A program made the translations under genes and the position numbers. A stretch of DNA of 64,000 bases from Euglena gracilis (Eukaryota > Euglenida > Euglenophyceae > Euglenales), in NCBI GenBank assembly GCA_039621445.1, contig CP154955.1, positions 19,386,691 through 19,450,690 of the forward strand. The letters run 5' to 3'. Shown piece by piece: positions 11,609 to 22,413 of this stretch. The notes under the pieces were generated by a model. The model was not told the origin of the DNA, ran no database searches, and was given only the letters and a program-made list of their open reading frames with translations. The first letter of the stretch is position 1; every line of letters begins with the position of its first letter.

Positions 11609-11804
11609 AACCCAGGTTTTGAATAGTGCTGAGCTCTTAAATGTATTTAATGACAGGCCCAAAAGGCTGGCATTGCAAATTTCGTGTAATTTGTAATTTA
11701 CAAACTGCACATTTCCAATTTACAGTGACTTTCAGTGATGTTACAGCAGTTTCTGAAATGTTAATGAAATGTTAACCAGGTTTTGAATAGTGCTGAGCTC
11801 TTAA
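11609..11804 (+). repeat. Direct repeat pair AACCAGGTTTTGAATAGTGC
   Basis: About 30 bp beginning CCAGGTTTTGAATAGTGCTG and continuing AGCTCTTAA occur at 11,610 and again at 11,775, some 165 bp apart. The stretch between them is AT-rich and non-coding. It may be a small tandem duplication or the ends of an insertion. Confidence 0.6.
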
Positions 11805-11884
11805 TAAGCGCTCACCCACCCCTGACACCCCCATATAAACCGGCCCACTCCACGGAGCTCTGTTGACTGAAATGCAAAGGTTTT

Positions 11885-13480
11885 GTGCCCGAAACAGGGC
11901 GCCGGGGGGTGGAAAAACACTCATTTTTGGCTCAAAATACACCTTTTCCGGGTCTGGGGAGCCCAAAAACAGCGTTTGTCGTGTTTTTTTTTGACCCGAA
12001 AATGACCGAAAGTGAGTGGGTTGACAGCCCAAAACGGGGCGCTGGAGGGTCGAAAAACGCTCTTTTTCGGCCCAGAAACAGTTTTTCTGGGTTCGGGAGG
12101 CCAAATAACAGCGTTTCGGGCCAAAAAATTTTTTGGATTATTTTCGACTTTTTTGACCCATGATGCCCATCATGGGTGATGATGCGCATCATGGCTCATG
12201 ATGCGCATCATGGGTCATGATGCGCATCATGGGTCATGATGGGCATCATGGGTCATGATGGCCATCATGGGTCATGATGGGCATCATGGGCCTTGATGGG
12301 CATCATGGGTCGTCATGTTGCGCATCATGGGCATCATGGGTCATGATGGGCATCATGGGTCATGATGCGCTTCATGGGTCATCATGGCCATCATGGGTCA
12401 TGATGCGCATCATGGGTCATCATGGGCATCATGGCCATCACAGGTCAGTCATGATGGCCATGATGGTCGAAAAACGCCCATTTTCGGCTCGAAAACCCTT
12501 TTTCCCGGTCCAGGAGGCCAAAAAGCATGGTTTTGGGTTAAAAAATTTTTTCGATATTTTTCGCCTTTCTTTGGCTGAAAACGGCTAAGTCCACCAGTGG
12601 AAAAAGTGTACAAAATGGCCAAAATCGGCTGAAAAACAGCCGTATCTCGGGCTACGCGAACAGTTGCGGGGAAATCAAAATACCGGTAGATGGGGCGTCC
12701 AAAGGCTTCAAATTAGGTCTCCGGACATTTCCTTTGATTTTGCTTCATTTTTGAGAAATTTTGAAAATTGACATTTTTTTGGCCAAAATGGAAGAGTCCA
12801 AAGGGGGCTTATTCCGGGGGGCGGGCCAATCCTACCCAGTTTGGACCCCTTCGCGCATGAATAACTCGGGCCTGGCGGGGAGTTGGGGGTCAAACCCAGG
12901 TGATTCGGAAACTAGGAATCCAGTCGCTAACGAATGAAAAAAAAAAATTTCGGGAACGGGGCCAGGATCATGGTGATAATCCGCCGGTTCCCGAGGTGGC
13001 CCCGAGGGGGGGGGGGAGGGGGGGAGGGGGTTTTCCCCCAGGGGTAAGCTTCGCTCTTACCCATAAAGGGATAAAAGCTCAGCGACCCCCCCATACACCC
13101 CATACCCGTTTTGTTGGATTTTTTTGACGTTTTTGACCCGTTTTTGACCCAAAATCCTTCGGTTTCGGGCCCAAAACGGGGCGCTGGGGGGTAAAAAAAA
13201 ATGCTCATTTTCGGCTCAAAAACAGCTTTTCAGGATCCAGGATGCCAAAGAACATCGTTTCAGAAGAAAAATTGTTTTTTTAATTTTTTTCGGCTTTTTT
13301 GACCTGTTTTTTTTTTGATCCAAAGTCAATGGGTTTCGGGCCCAAAACGGGGCGCTGGCAGGTCGAATAACGCTCATTTTCGACTCAAAACCAGGTTTTC
13401 CAGCTCCGGGAGGCCAAAACACATGGTTTGAGGCAAAATTTTTGGATTTTTTTCGACTTTTTTGATCCAAAAACGGCCAA
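11885..13480 (+). repeat. Satellite complex: about 115-bp units
   Basis: Five copies of a unit recur at about 11,890, 12,030, 12,460 (5'-truncated), 13,170 and 13,335. The unit includes CCCAAAACGGGGCGCTGG, GGTCGAAAAACGCTCATTTT, CGGCTC.AAAACAG and a TTTTTTCGACTTTTTTGACC tail. The minisatellite array at 12,158-12,465 sits between the second and third copies, directly after the GACTTTTTTGACC phrase. Confidence 0.7.
12158..12465 (+). repeat. Palindromic 19-bp minisatellite, short array
   Basis: About 15 units of the type CATCATGGGTCATGATGGGC repeat with internal GATGNNCATC palindromes. It is the reverse-complement form of the much larger array at 53,604-55,165. Confidence 0.85.
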
Positions 13481-14280
13481 AAACAGCCAAGTCAACAGCT
13501 CAAAACTGTACAAATTGGCCAAAATCGTCCGAAAAATGGCGGTAACTCGGGCTAGGCGGGGAGTTGCACAGAAATCAAAATACTTTTAGATGGGGCGTTT
13601 TAAGGGCTTCAGTTTAGGTCTCCGGACATTTCCTTTGATTTTGCTTCATTTCCGAGAATTTTCGAAAACATCGATTTTTTGACCCCGAAAACAGCCCTTG
13701 ATGGCCTCAGAAATGGCCAAAATTGGCCGAAAAATGGCTGTAACGCGGGCTGCACGAAGAGTTGGGGGAAAAGTAAAGCATGGTTGGATGGGGCATTCCA
13801 AGGGCTGCTTTTTTGGTCTTCGGACTTTTCTTTTAATTTTGCTTCATTGTCGAGATATTTTGGAAAATTCGCTTTTTTGAGCAAAAAAATGGCCCCAAAA
13901 ACACCCCAAAATGGCCATTTTGGGCCGCAAAAGCGTGCTGGAACACGGGCCAGGCGTGTTGGCGGCCAAAACGGCAAACGGGGGGTGATAGAGGGCCTCC
14001 GGGTACATTTCGTCAGACCGACATTTCCGGAAATAATGAACGTTTTCTCGACATATTTTCGAAAAATCGATTTTTTGACCGATTTTTGGATCCCAGCAAA
14101 ATGGCAGAGTCATAAGAGGGGGCGGGCGGGCCAATCCCACCCAGTTTGGACCCCTTCGCGTGTGAATAACTCGGGCTTGGCAGGGAGTTGGAGGTCAAAC
14201 TGAGGTGATTCGGAAACTAGCAATCCAGTCTCTTGCGACTAAAAGAAGAATCCAGGAACAGAGCCGAGATCATGGTCAAG
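12580..14280 (+). repeat. CCCTATCT-type units and block B, tandem
   Basis: Units of the dispersed satellite (reverse orientation to the 8.0-kb copy) occur at 12,640-12,770, 13,540-13,670 and 13,730-13,860, with a decayed one at about 13,930-14,060. The most conserved stretch reads TTAGGTCTCCGGACATTTCC then TTTGATTTTGCTTCATT. Block B follows at 12,810-12,980 and at 14,120-14,280, each including GTTTGGACCCCTTCGCG and GGTGATTCGGAAACTAG. At 12,960-13,095 a further block (ATCATGGTGATAATCCGCCG, then GTAAGCTTCGCTCTTACCC) is shared with 15,540-15,670 and, inverted, with 52,625-52,690. Confidence 0.7.
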
Positions 14281-14293
14281 CACCTATAGCTAA

Positions 14294-14437
14294 AATGGCC
14301 TAAAATGGCCTAAAATGGCCTAAAATGGCCTAAAATGGCCTAAAATGACTTTTTGACCCCCTATAGGTGGGGGTCCCTAAAATGGCCTAAAATGGCCTAA
14401 AATGGCCTAAAATGGCCTAAAATGGCCTAAAATGGGA
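14294..14437 (+). repeat. 10-bp tandem repeat (TAAAATGGCC)n, two blocks
   Basis: Perfect or near-perfect copies of CTAAAATGGC run over 14,294-14,347 and 14,377-14,437, separated by a TGACTTTTTGACCCCCTATA phrase. The flank contains CAAGCACCTATAG, whose reverse complement CTATAGGTGCTTG occurs at 15,525-15,540. Confidence 0.9.
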
Positions 14438-14439
14438 AA

Positions 14440-15520
14440 AATTTTGTTGCACAACAATTTTTTTTTGTGAACAACTGGGGCCATTCAGGTACTGACTTTT
14501 GGTGTCTTTTGTCAATGTGGACGGCGAACAGTGGATTTGGTGGAGGAGCACTGCCCCGCAAGACCCTTTTTTTTATTATCCCAGCTAATAATAGTATCAG
14601 TCCCCAAATCCACGGTCCCCAACCTTCTTTTGGTAGCTGAATTTTGAAGGTGTGGACAGCAGTATTTTTCTTACTCCCATGAGTAAGTTTTCTTAGTCCC
14701 ATCCTTTTTTGGTGTGCAACGATGTCTGCTTCGCAAATAATGAAACAGTGCAAATTTGGAATGAGGCGTGGGGAAAAAAACAAACAAAAAGGAAAGACGT
14801 TGGAAAAAAACTCAATTGAAAGAGGTGTATCGTTAGGTATTGGGGATTTCTTCAAATCACGAACCGGCACAATTTTGGGGATTTTCCAAAACCACAAATA
14901 ATCACGCCGAATGATCAAATGACCTAAACAACTACAAACAATTATGAATGAGATTCTCTCTTATTTATGAACGTGTTCAGAGGGTTTTCTTTTTAGTATT
15001 AATTTTCTCCAAGGGGGAAACCAAATAGAGAAGAGGAATTGTTTTCAGCTTTGCCCTTTGATCTCTGCAATCGCCAAAAAAGGCCCAAATGGCTAAAACA
15101 ATGCCAAAATTAAATTGAATCTCACCAGGCAACAGCATCAAATTTGACGTTGGACCGAAAATCCCCAAATGATGTCCAAGGTTGGGGCGTGGGTGGGGTC
15201 TTATATTTGGGGGGAGGTTAAGGCTTGGGAGTCAATCTTCAGGTACCAACTTTGTATGCATAGACCCCCCCCCCCAGAGTTTGGCTCCCCTCCTCCTTCC
15301 ATTCACACTTGGATCCTTAATTTGTGTATCTTGGCCCAATTTTTTTTTCAAAAATTTTGGCTTTTTTTGTGCTGAAAGTTTGACACTCGTGCAAACTTGC
15401 TCTCCCATCATCGCGTCATAGTGGCCTGTGAAATACCCGACAAAAAAAAGTCTCCACTCATTACCCTCAATTCCCCCACCTTCTCGAGTTAAACCCCTCA
15501 AAAATGGGGAAATTTTTGGG
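14440..15520. other. AT-rich unique stretch, no gene seen
   Basis: A minus-strand open frame at 14,427-14,918 has no codon bias or motif. The rest is T-rich, with a CTTATATTTGGGG repeat remnant at about 15,200 and a C tract at 15,265. Confidence 0.4.
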
Positions 15521-15524
15521 CTTG

Positions 15525-15985
15525 ACTATAGGTGCTTGATCATGGTGATAATCCGCCGTTTTGGTGGCCCCAACCCGGGGAAGGCGGGGGGAGGGGTCGA
15601 CCCCCCCCCCTCCTTTTCCCCAGTGGTAAGCTTCGCTCTTACCCATAAAGGGATAAGGCTCAGCGACCCCCCCCTATGTCCAACGACCCCCCCCCTCCCC
15701 GTTCAGGGGACACCTTTTCAGAGGTTTGGCCAGATTTTTGGCCCGCGTGCAGCGCCGGGCTGGGAAAAAATAGCCATTTTTTTGGCCAGCATTGGCCAAA
15801 AATTGGCCAAACCCCATTTTGGCACTTTCTGGGGCAGAAATTTGTCAAAATTGCCCAAAATTTTTTGGCGTGAAGCGCCGACAGGGAAAATCTGATTTGT
15901 GCTTTTGGGGTCCCAGGCATCCTCTCACTTTTTTTGGACCCCTTGTCCAACGACCCCCCCCCCCCCCGTCGGAGGACAGAGGTTA
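15525..15985. repeat. G/C-tract element with GCGTGAAGCGCC hairpin
   Basis: C tracts preceded by TCCAACGA occur at about 15,680 and 15,945, enclosing a region of TTGGCCAAAAATTGGCC foldbacks and a TGGCGTGAAGCGCCGACAGG hairpin at about 15,868. The left part (15,540-15,670) is the block shared with 12,960-13,095. The internal style matches the MITE cores at 37.4, 42.3 and 49.7 kb. Confidence 0.5.
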
Positions 15986-16562
15986 CCGACCGTTGAATGT
16001 ATGGGGGTAGCCTTGGAAGATGGTTCTGTCTGGAAAAAGTTTGATTCCATTTGTCGAAGCCTTGGGGCACCGGAGCAATCCTCCATCCAGCAAAACTCGA
16101 GGGCAGACCGTCTGTCTTGGAGCAGTGGTGGTCACACCAGGTCTGGTGTGTGGGGTTCGAAGGTGAATGAAAGTCGAGACCGCTGTGTGGGAAGATTCCC
16201 CCCAATTTTTTCCAAGATACAAAGAGGACCTAGAGGATGGAATTTACCAAACACATTCATTACGGCACCACAGAAGCTTTCCTGACCCTTGTTCAATTGT
16301 CTCCGACAGGGAAAGGTGTTTATCGCCACTTTTTTGCTTCGATGGGTAAAAGTGGAACAGGGTGTTTGTTTGCCTCTGGATTTGGTTGTTTGCCATCTAA
16401 AAGTTCCTCTTCTAATGCCAGATTTGACGTCCGATGAGGTTTTTTTGCATCTCTGTCGCGCGTTGCCATAACAGCAAGCTGAACCTTGATGCAGTGAAGA
16501 AGCAGAAGAGCACAACGCAATAAGAATGGCTTCCTATTTTTTTTGACGGTCGTTGCCGCCAG

Positions 16563-16656
16563 GCGTTGGTCTGGGACGAGGCCACGTCGTCCCCACCGCC
16601 TGCGGAGTCCAACAACCCCTCTGCCCCGCCCAACGAACCCGTGCTCCGCCCCAAAG
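16563..16656 (+). CDS. Gene A, candidate exon H (linker)
   Basis: Acceptor TTGCCGCCAG and donor AAAG|GTGGCC bound a 94-bp exon reading ALVWDEATSSPPPAESNNPS then APPNEPVLRPK. It looks like a disordered Pro/Ser linker between helical regions. The phase does not match exon G directly, so the junction is unproved. Confidence 0.45.
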
Positions 16657-16889
16657 GTGGCCACCGTACCCCCCCCCCCCTGACCTGGTGTGTTGGGGGA
16701 CCCGGCCCGACCCCCCCCCCTGGCTGCCGAACCCCGAGGAGTGATATTGTGGTGTAGTGATACAGCGGCACAGGGGTCTCAAACCTGGCACATGGGTCAC
16801 GTCGAGCTGGACAGAATGGAGATTGGAATGCCTGAAATGCTCATCTTCGCGATCTGTGCCCAATTCAGTGTGTGGTTGTGTTCCCTCAG

Positions 16890-16950
16890 GAGTTGCAGTC
16901 AAAGCGGATCCGGCAGTGGCTGCTCGAGCGGTGTGGCTGTTGTGCCTTGT
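16890..16950 (+). CDS. Gene A, candidate exon I
   Basis: Acceptor TTCCCTCAG and a strong donor T|GTGAGT bound 61 bp. One frame reads ELQSKRIRQWLLERCGCCAL, a basic amphipathic helix. The frame that would follow exon H by phase reads VAVKADPAVAARAVWLLCL instead. Both are open, so the translated frame is undecided. Confidence 0.4.
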
Positions 16951-17572
16951 GTGAGTTGCGTTGCAATAATGCATTCTGTCCTCTGGACTTGGACAGGAGG
17001 AAAACTGTGATGTTTCTTAAATTGTGACCGCCCTGAATGGGGTTTGGAGCTTCTGGCGTGCAGCATTCTCCCCACGGCCATTTGGCCCCGTGGGCGCTCA
17101 GCCCTCCGTGGGTGGGTGGGGGCCCCCTCACCACCTCGGTCTTAAAAAAAACCCCTGGCGGGAAACCTGTGGGCATCTGCCCTCCAAAAATACCCCAGAG
17201 CCAAATTTTTGCTGTCCCCACCTCTGGGAGGGGGATGCCGAGATGTGACAGGTGAAGAAAAGGCACCCACCCAGCGCACCAAATTTCCTTGCCCATTTTT
17301 CCTGTAAATTCTGCATTGAATGTGCTGGGACAGCCAAGTTTTTTTTCATTTCCTAAAGGACCGCCCTTGGTTGTGCTGTTGGTGTCATCTTCTGTCAGGA
17401 GGACAGGAGGACACTGAAAAGGTCGCGCACAAAAATGGAACCATTTGACACATTTGAGAACTTTTTGTGGCGTCCAATCGTTCGATTTGGTTTGCATCCA
17501 TCTCAGTGGCATTGCTGAATGAAGAAAGGATGTTCTTTGCTCCTTGTGCACGATCTGATTGTCTCTTGGCAG

Positions 17573-17666
17573 GCGTTCTTTGTGCAGTTCAAGGACGTCA
17601 CCAACAAGAAGGTGGTATTGATGTCGATGGAGATCCTGGACGAGATCATTGACAGCGTGGTGTCGG
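17573..17666 (+). CDS. Gene A, exon J (duplicated helical motif, copy 1)
   Basis: The 94-bp exon follows acceptor CTCTTGGCAG in phase 0 and ends G|GTGTGG in phase 1. It reads AFFVQFKDVTNKKVVLMSME followed by ILDEIIDSVVS. The leftover G plus GG of exon K gives glycine. The last part, LMSMEILDEIIDSVVSG, aligns with LFALDLVNEMVDAVASG of exon L, with the donor at the same point, so exons J-K and L-M are a duplicated exon pair. The motif is a short hydrophobic/acidic helix that may be a docking or dimerisation helix. I do not recognise the family. Confidence 0.65.
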
Positions 17667-17892
17667 GTGTGGTGTTTCTGCCGGGGAACATGCCTGTATC
17701 CCTCCACACATCAGCCCGCAACTGCATAATGAAAATGAAATGAAGGAAATGGTGACGAGTGACCCTTTATGGATGGATTTGGCAACGTGGTTTGCGTACC
17801 CCCAGTTCCCCTCTTCACCCCAGCAAGAAAACACACCTTTCCGTGTGCAGAGGGAAGGGCCAATGCAACGAAAGCTGCCCACGTCTTTGCAG

Positions 17893-17947
17893 GGGAGGCA
17901 AAGCGGAGGCTGCAGGAGCGGGAGAAGCAACGGGAACAGGAACGCCG
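17893..17947 (+). CDS. Gene A, exon K (coiled coil, copy 1)
   Basis: A 55-bp exon (acceptor TCTTTGCAG, donor CCG|GTATCA) in phase 1 to 2 reads EAKRRLQEREKQREQER. The split codons fit both neighbours: G from J-K and R (CG plus G) from K-L. It matches EAQRRLQEKQRRQERERR of exon M. A charged single alpha-helix or coiled-coil segment. Confidence 0.65.
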
Positions 17948-18004
17948 GTATCATCCTGGCCAATTACTGTCCATCTGTCCAAAGAAGCCTAACGTGGACT
18001 CATT

Positions 18005-18900
18005 GATCAGGGGGGGGGGTTGACATCCGTGATTTTCTCACATTTTCTGAAACTTCTGGCAAAAAAAATTGCCATTTCCCGCAATTTTCCCATTTTGCAC
18101 AATTTTTCCAAAGAAATTCATTTTCTGTCCGCACAAACTTGAAATGGAAGGTGTTCTGATCTCTGTCCATTTCTCATTTTTTTCACAAGAAAACAAATCC
18201 ATTTTTGCTTTTTCCTTGCGAAATTTCGCAATTTTTTTTAAGATTTTTGCATTTTTTTGGATTTCTGCAGGGAAATAATTTTTATATTCCTTTTTTTTTG
18301 CATTTGGAACAGATTTTTCCAAGAGACCAAACTTGTTATTGAATTTTTGTCATTTTTGATTTTTGGCCAACAAATTCAATGTTTTTGGGATCAATATGGT
18401 CCCATAATTACAAAAATAACAATTTTTTGTAGCTCTGTTGTTGAAAGAGTGTAATTAAGGGCTCAAAACATCCATTAATTGCGCAAAATCAAATCACGGA
18501 GGAGGTTGCTAAATCCCCCTCCAGCAGAATTGCACATAGAACCCCCCTCCCAACCCCATAACCCCTCCATTTATGACCCCCTCCCTGGCCTGGCCTGGGC
18601 CCAACCACCGCCAAACAGAATCCTCCAATTCCAGGAATAACACCTAGTGGGATTTACATTCCCAAAATCAACTGTCCCGCATTTTGTATGCAATGTTCTT
18701 CCCCATTGATGCTGCTTAGCTCAGATTTCTCATTCTACTTCTGGGGTGACTGGTTATACAGAATGATCGACTGTTTTTCTTTTTTGCATTGCCGCCTCCC
18801 CTCCTGGTTTCCGAGGTTTCCGGGTTTAGTAAAGCTTCAGTCCCCAGTACCACACTGCGTCCGGCAGCTCACCCCTTCCTCAGGCTGAACAGGGAATCTC
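18005..18900. other. Intron K-L, AT-rich
   Basis: T-rich intronic DNA with many AAATTTTTC-type runs. An inverted copy of the G-tract/TATAAG repeat lies at 18,535-18,640. No exon seen. Confidence 0.5.
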
Positions 18901-19034
18901 TGTCGAGGGGTACTCCTCACCCACCAACGAAAAATTGTGTTTGTTTATTGTATTGTGATACGGGGGGGGTTGCTGGGGGTGGAGGTTAGTGGGACTCCTC
19001 ACCCACCGTCCACATGGAGTTTTTGCCTCCTCGG

Positions 19035-19160
19035 CAGGATTCTTTTTAAATTCAGAAGACCCCCCCCCCACCGAGGGAGGAGGGTGGGCGGGTGCAGGAC
19101 CGGACCCCTGGGGGGGGGGTCCCGCTTGGCCGGGTCTCCGGGGCCTCAAAAAGAAGCCTG
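19035..19160. mobile_element. hAT-type MITE, 126 bp
   Basis: The left end CAGGATTCTTTTTAAATTC and the right end CTCAAAAAGAAGCCTG form imperfect terminal inverted repeats (CAGGMTTCTTTTT). The flanks are CTCCTCGG and CTCCTGGG, an 8-bp duplication with one mismatch. The inside is mostly C and G tracts. It lies 56 bp upstream of exon L, within intron K-L. Confidence 0.7.
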
Positions 19161-19216
19161 CTCCTGGGCCATCGCACAATCCTGCCCCCCCCCCCTGCTG
19201 CTGCTACGGGGCCCAG

Positions 19217-19362
19217 GCTGGTGCTCCGACGGAAGCGGGAGGTGGAGGAGCGCGCCAAGCAGCAGCACCGGCTGTTGGCGCAGTTCGACCGCCGCGTGGA
19301 TCGCCGCTCCGTCCTGTTCGCCCTGGACCTCGTGAACGAGATGGTGGACGCCGTGGCGTCGG
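19217..19362 (+). CDS. Gene A, exon L (duplicated motif, copy 2)
   Basis: The 146-bp exon (acceptor GGGGCCCAG, donor CGG|GTGGGC), phase 2 to 1, reads LVLRRKREVEERAKQQHRLL and then AQFDRRVDRRSVLFALDLVN, ending EMVDAVAS. It has a coiled-coil first half and then the helix motif shared with exon J. Both split codons agree with the neighbouring exons K and M, which is strong evidence that these are consecutive exons of one transcript. Confidence 0.7.
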
Positions 19363-19772
19363 GTGGGCCGCCCAACCCCCCCCCCCATTGCTGGAATGCA
19401 CTAGTGTACAGCCCGGTGAAAGTGCGGCAGTATTCCAGTTGCTACGCAGGCGCATACACCTTGCCTGGAGGGAGGGTAGAGGGATGAGGAGAAGTGGGGA
19501 AGCCAGATGCGCAACAGTGCGGATGACGTGCAGCCGCCGGCCAATGCCATGCCAATGCCATGCCAATGCCATGCCGATGCCATGTCGATGTCACGTCGAT
19601 GTCACGTCCGTTGCCATGCCCGGCCCCGGCCCCGGCCCGGCATTCGGTGGCCCACCGCACCTCTCGCACCACCCCCGGGGTTACCACCCACATTGCCAGA
19701 CCACCGCCCTCCAAACGACTATTCTGCTCCCCCCATCCCCGGCCCCACCACCCACCCCCACCGAACCCACAG

Positions 19773-19828
19773 GCGAGGCACAGCGCCGGCTGCAGGAGAA
19801 GCAGCGCCGGCAGGAGCGGGAGCGGCGG
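19773..19828 (+). CDS. Gene A, exon M (coiled coil, copy 2)
   Basis: Acceptor AACCCACAG leads in phase 1 into EAQRRLQEKQRRQERERR, with a donor CGG|GTGGTG that leaves phase 0 and fits exon N. The open frame continues to a stop at 20,009-20,011 through ARLRERRAAEGAGPAAEEGG. A read-through or terminal version of this exon is therefore also possible and would end the protein there. Confidence 0.6.
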
Positions 19829-20019
19829 GTGGTGGGGGCCCGCCTGCGAGAGCGGCGGGCGGCGGAGGGGGCGGGCCCCGCGGCGGAGGAGGGGGGAAGC
19901 GAGTGGCTGAGCACGGAGGGTGGTGGAGGCGGCTACAGGGTGTGCCCCTGTGCCCCCCCCCCACTCCCGCCTCATTTCAGTGACAATTCCACAGCAAACC
20001 TGGCGAGCTGAGTCCCCCC

Positions 20020-20580
20020 CCCCGTCTATGTCACTCTTTTTTTTTGTATTTCGATCATTCTTGTTTGCCTTCAACCCCCCAGCATAGTGAGGTTCAGGCT
20101 TTCCACTCAGATGACCGATGAACCTCCTTTTTCCTTGAACATGCGGCGCAGTGAATATTCTATGACCTTTTTTCACCCAGGTATATCTTTATCTTTCCAA
20201 ATTGCATTTGTGCCCCCATAAAAGTGAATCAAAGATGAAATGAATGTTTTTTGAAAAATATCTGAAGAAATGGACGTCGAAAGCTGTCCCTCAAATTGTG
20301 GGGTGGTATTTGTGAAAAGAAAACGATGGTGGTTTTTTGGTTTGGGGTTTTGTAATCGCTTCAGCCAGGTTTCTATTACTCCCAGCCGGGATTAATGGCC
20401 GTGTTTATCAGAGCCAATGACTGCTTTCTGGACCGGCCCTCTGTGATGTCGACATCCTCCTCGAAAATTTATGCATTGACATGAAAAGAACAAAACTCAC
20501 CTTTCCCAATGGTGCTGTTGCAAGTTAGGAGGATACATGTGGCAATCCCCCAAAACCCTATGCGTGGTGGGCCGTCTGCC
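20020..20580. other. Intron M-N, nothing seen
   Basis: AT-rich unique sequence without codon-biased frames, repeats or recognisable sites. Confidence 0.4.
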
Positions 20581-20584
20581 ACTG

Positions 20585-20775
20585 CCTCCCCCCACCCTGT
20601 GGTGTGGGTGGGGGGGGGGTGTCCTACCATCCCCCCTTTCCACCTGGCCCTCCGTATTTCCGGGTGCGCCGATTTAGGGTATTATTAGGTTAATTTTTTT
20701 CTTCGGCACCTTTGAATTTTTCCTTGTGTGGTGCTGTGTTGGGCAGGGAGGGGGGTCGACCCCCCCCCCCGAGGG
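20585..20775 (+). repeat. Oriented intronic repeat, copy 4
   Basis: A G tract, then CCGTATTTCCGGGTGCGCCG, a GATTTAGGGTATTATTAGG phrase, TTCTTCGGCACC and finally GGGGTCGACCCCCCC. It ends about 45 bp before exon N, as copies 1 and 2 do relative to exons B and C. Confidence 0.6.
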
Positions 20776-20817
20776 GGCAGTCCCTAAGCCCCCGCTCCAT
20801 TTGGCTCGGCCTGTCAG

Positions 20818-20937
20818 GCTCACCTGCAGCGCATTGAGGAGGAGCGAGAGCGGGAGCGGCAAGCAGAGCGGGAGCGGGAGGAGGCGGAGCGCCGGAAACG
20901 GGAGGAGCGGCAGCGGAAGCTGAAGCAGCAGTTGCAG
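20818..20937 (+). CDS. Gene A, exon N (coiled coil)
   Basis: A 120-bp exon in phase 0 at both ends (acceptor GCCTGTCAG, donor CAG|GTGCGT) encodes 40 residues beginning AHLQRIEEERERERQAERER and then continuing EAERRKREERQRKLKQQLQ. More than two thirds of the residues are Glu, Arg, Lys or Gln, so a long single helix or coiled coil is expected. It is in phase with exons M and O. Confidence 0.7.
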
Positions 20938-21059
20938 GTGCGTGAGGCACCCTGTCAGGGAAGCTTGAGAGCCCCTGCTGCCCAATTCGGTTGGCTGGTG
21001 TCCGTGAGAATGTCTGTGAGATTTGTTGCTCTTGTGCGCCATGTCTTTGTGTTTGTGTG

Positions 21060-21430
21060 TGTGTGTGTGTTTGTGTGATCACTGGGTTACAGCCCAGATT
21101 TTTATTTAAAAAGGGGTTGGGCAACCGGTGAGTAAGTGGTGTATCCCAAAGTCATTCTAGGGACAGAAATGCAAGTATCATCAATACACGAGACAAGAAA
21201 AGACTCGGGCGAAAAACAACCACCGCAGCAACTCCGGAAATGACAAAAGCAACAAACAACCAAATGAGAATGAGCAGTTGCAATAGCAATGGCATCAAAA
21301 ACAACAAAAAATACAGGAACAAAAATGATAGGAAAATTTCGATTTTGGCAAAAATTTATGATGGGAAAATTCACCTTTTCACATAAAATGGTGGTAAAAA
21401 TGGTTTTGGCAAAAAGGCTACCTATTTCAG
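21060..21430. other. Intron N-O, AT-rich
   Basis: A short GT run lies at 21,053-21,075. The remainder is AT-rich with short A-rich stretches. No exon seen. Confidence 0.4.
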
Positions 21431-21890
21431 AAATTGGCGCACCCATTTGACACTATGGGGGGTGGGGGGGGGGGGTGTTCGGAGCGAATTTGCCAAAGGG
21501 GACGCCAACCTTTGCAAGACCCCAGGCAACTCGAAATCGCAAAAAGTGGTCAAAACGGTTTTCTGGGAGTCTATTTTGTCTTTGAAAAACAGACCCCAAA
21601 ATCGACCATATGTCATATCTCCAATTTTGTGGGAAAATTGACCACCCCTAAACATGCCCCCCCCAAAGGGCGTGCAAGAGGTGCAGGGGATAAAATGACG
21701 GGGAAAATGATGTGAAAAAGTTGGGTGGTTCCCATTTTTGTTTCCCGTCATTTTTGTTTCCCATCATTTTTGTCCGGATTGCATGGTGACTGCAATGACC
21801 AGGTCCAGGGGGGGGGTCCATTGCCGCCCTTTTATTTTCCGCATGCACTGGGGGGAAACTGGGGAGACACGGCCCTTTCTTATCCCCCAG

Positions 21891-21987
21891 GGGTGGAACG
21901 AGCAGCAGATGAGGGCCAACGAGGAGGCGGCCCTCCGGCGGCGGCAGCAGAAGCTGGAAGAGGACGTGCGGGAGATGGAGCGTCGCG
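21891..21987 (+). CDS. Gene A, exon O (coiled coil)
   Basis: The 97-bp exon (acceptor TATCCCCCAG, donor GCG|GTGTGG), phase 0 to 1, reads GWNEQQMRANEEAALRRRQQ and then KLEEDVREMERR. The leftover G joins the CG of exon P to give alanine. Charged helix with Trp at the start. Confidence 0.65.
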
Positions 21988-22413
21988 GTGTGGCGGGGTG
22001 CTGGAAGTTGACTGCCGCCCTCTGTGTAGTATCTTTTGGGGGGTTGTGTAGTCTCCTCGGCTCGTCCCTGTTTTAACGCTTAAAATGGCGCGCACTGTTT
22101 TAACCCTTGAAATGGTTTCAAACAGCTTGAATGGCACAAATGGCAAATGATTGTGTCTTCTGATATGGTGGGAATCCCATGTTCTTGGCTTCGGAAAACT
22201 TCTAAATTAATATTGAATTGACAAATAATCTAATTTTCCCACATTTTCGCCTCATTTTAGCCTGTTCAATTTTCAACTTCGGAGCAACTGTCCCACAATG
22301 CATAGATTTTTCAGATTTCACCATGATTGTATGGATCATGGCGATTGATTTCCTCAGAAAAGGGTTTTTTGCTCGTTTTACATTTTAAAAATGAAAGCAG
22401 CCATGAAGGCTTA

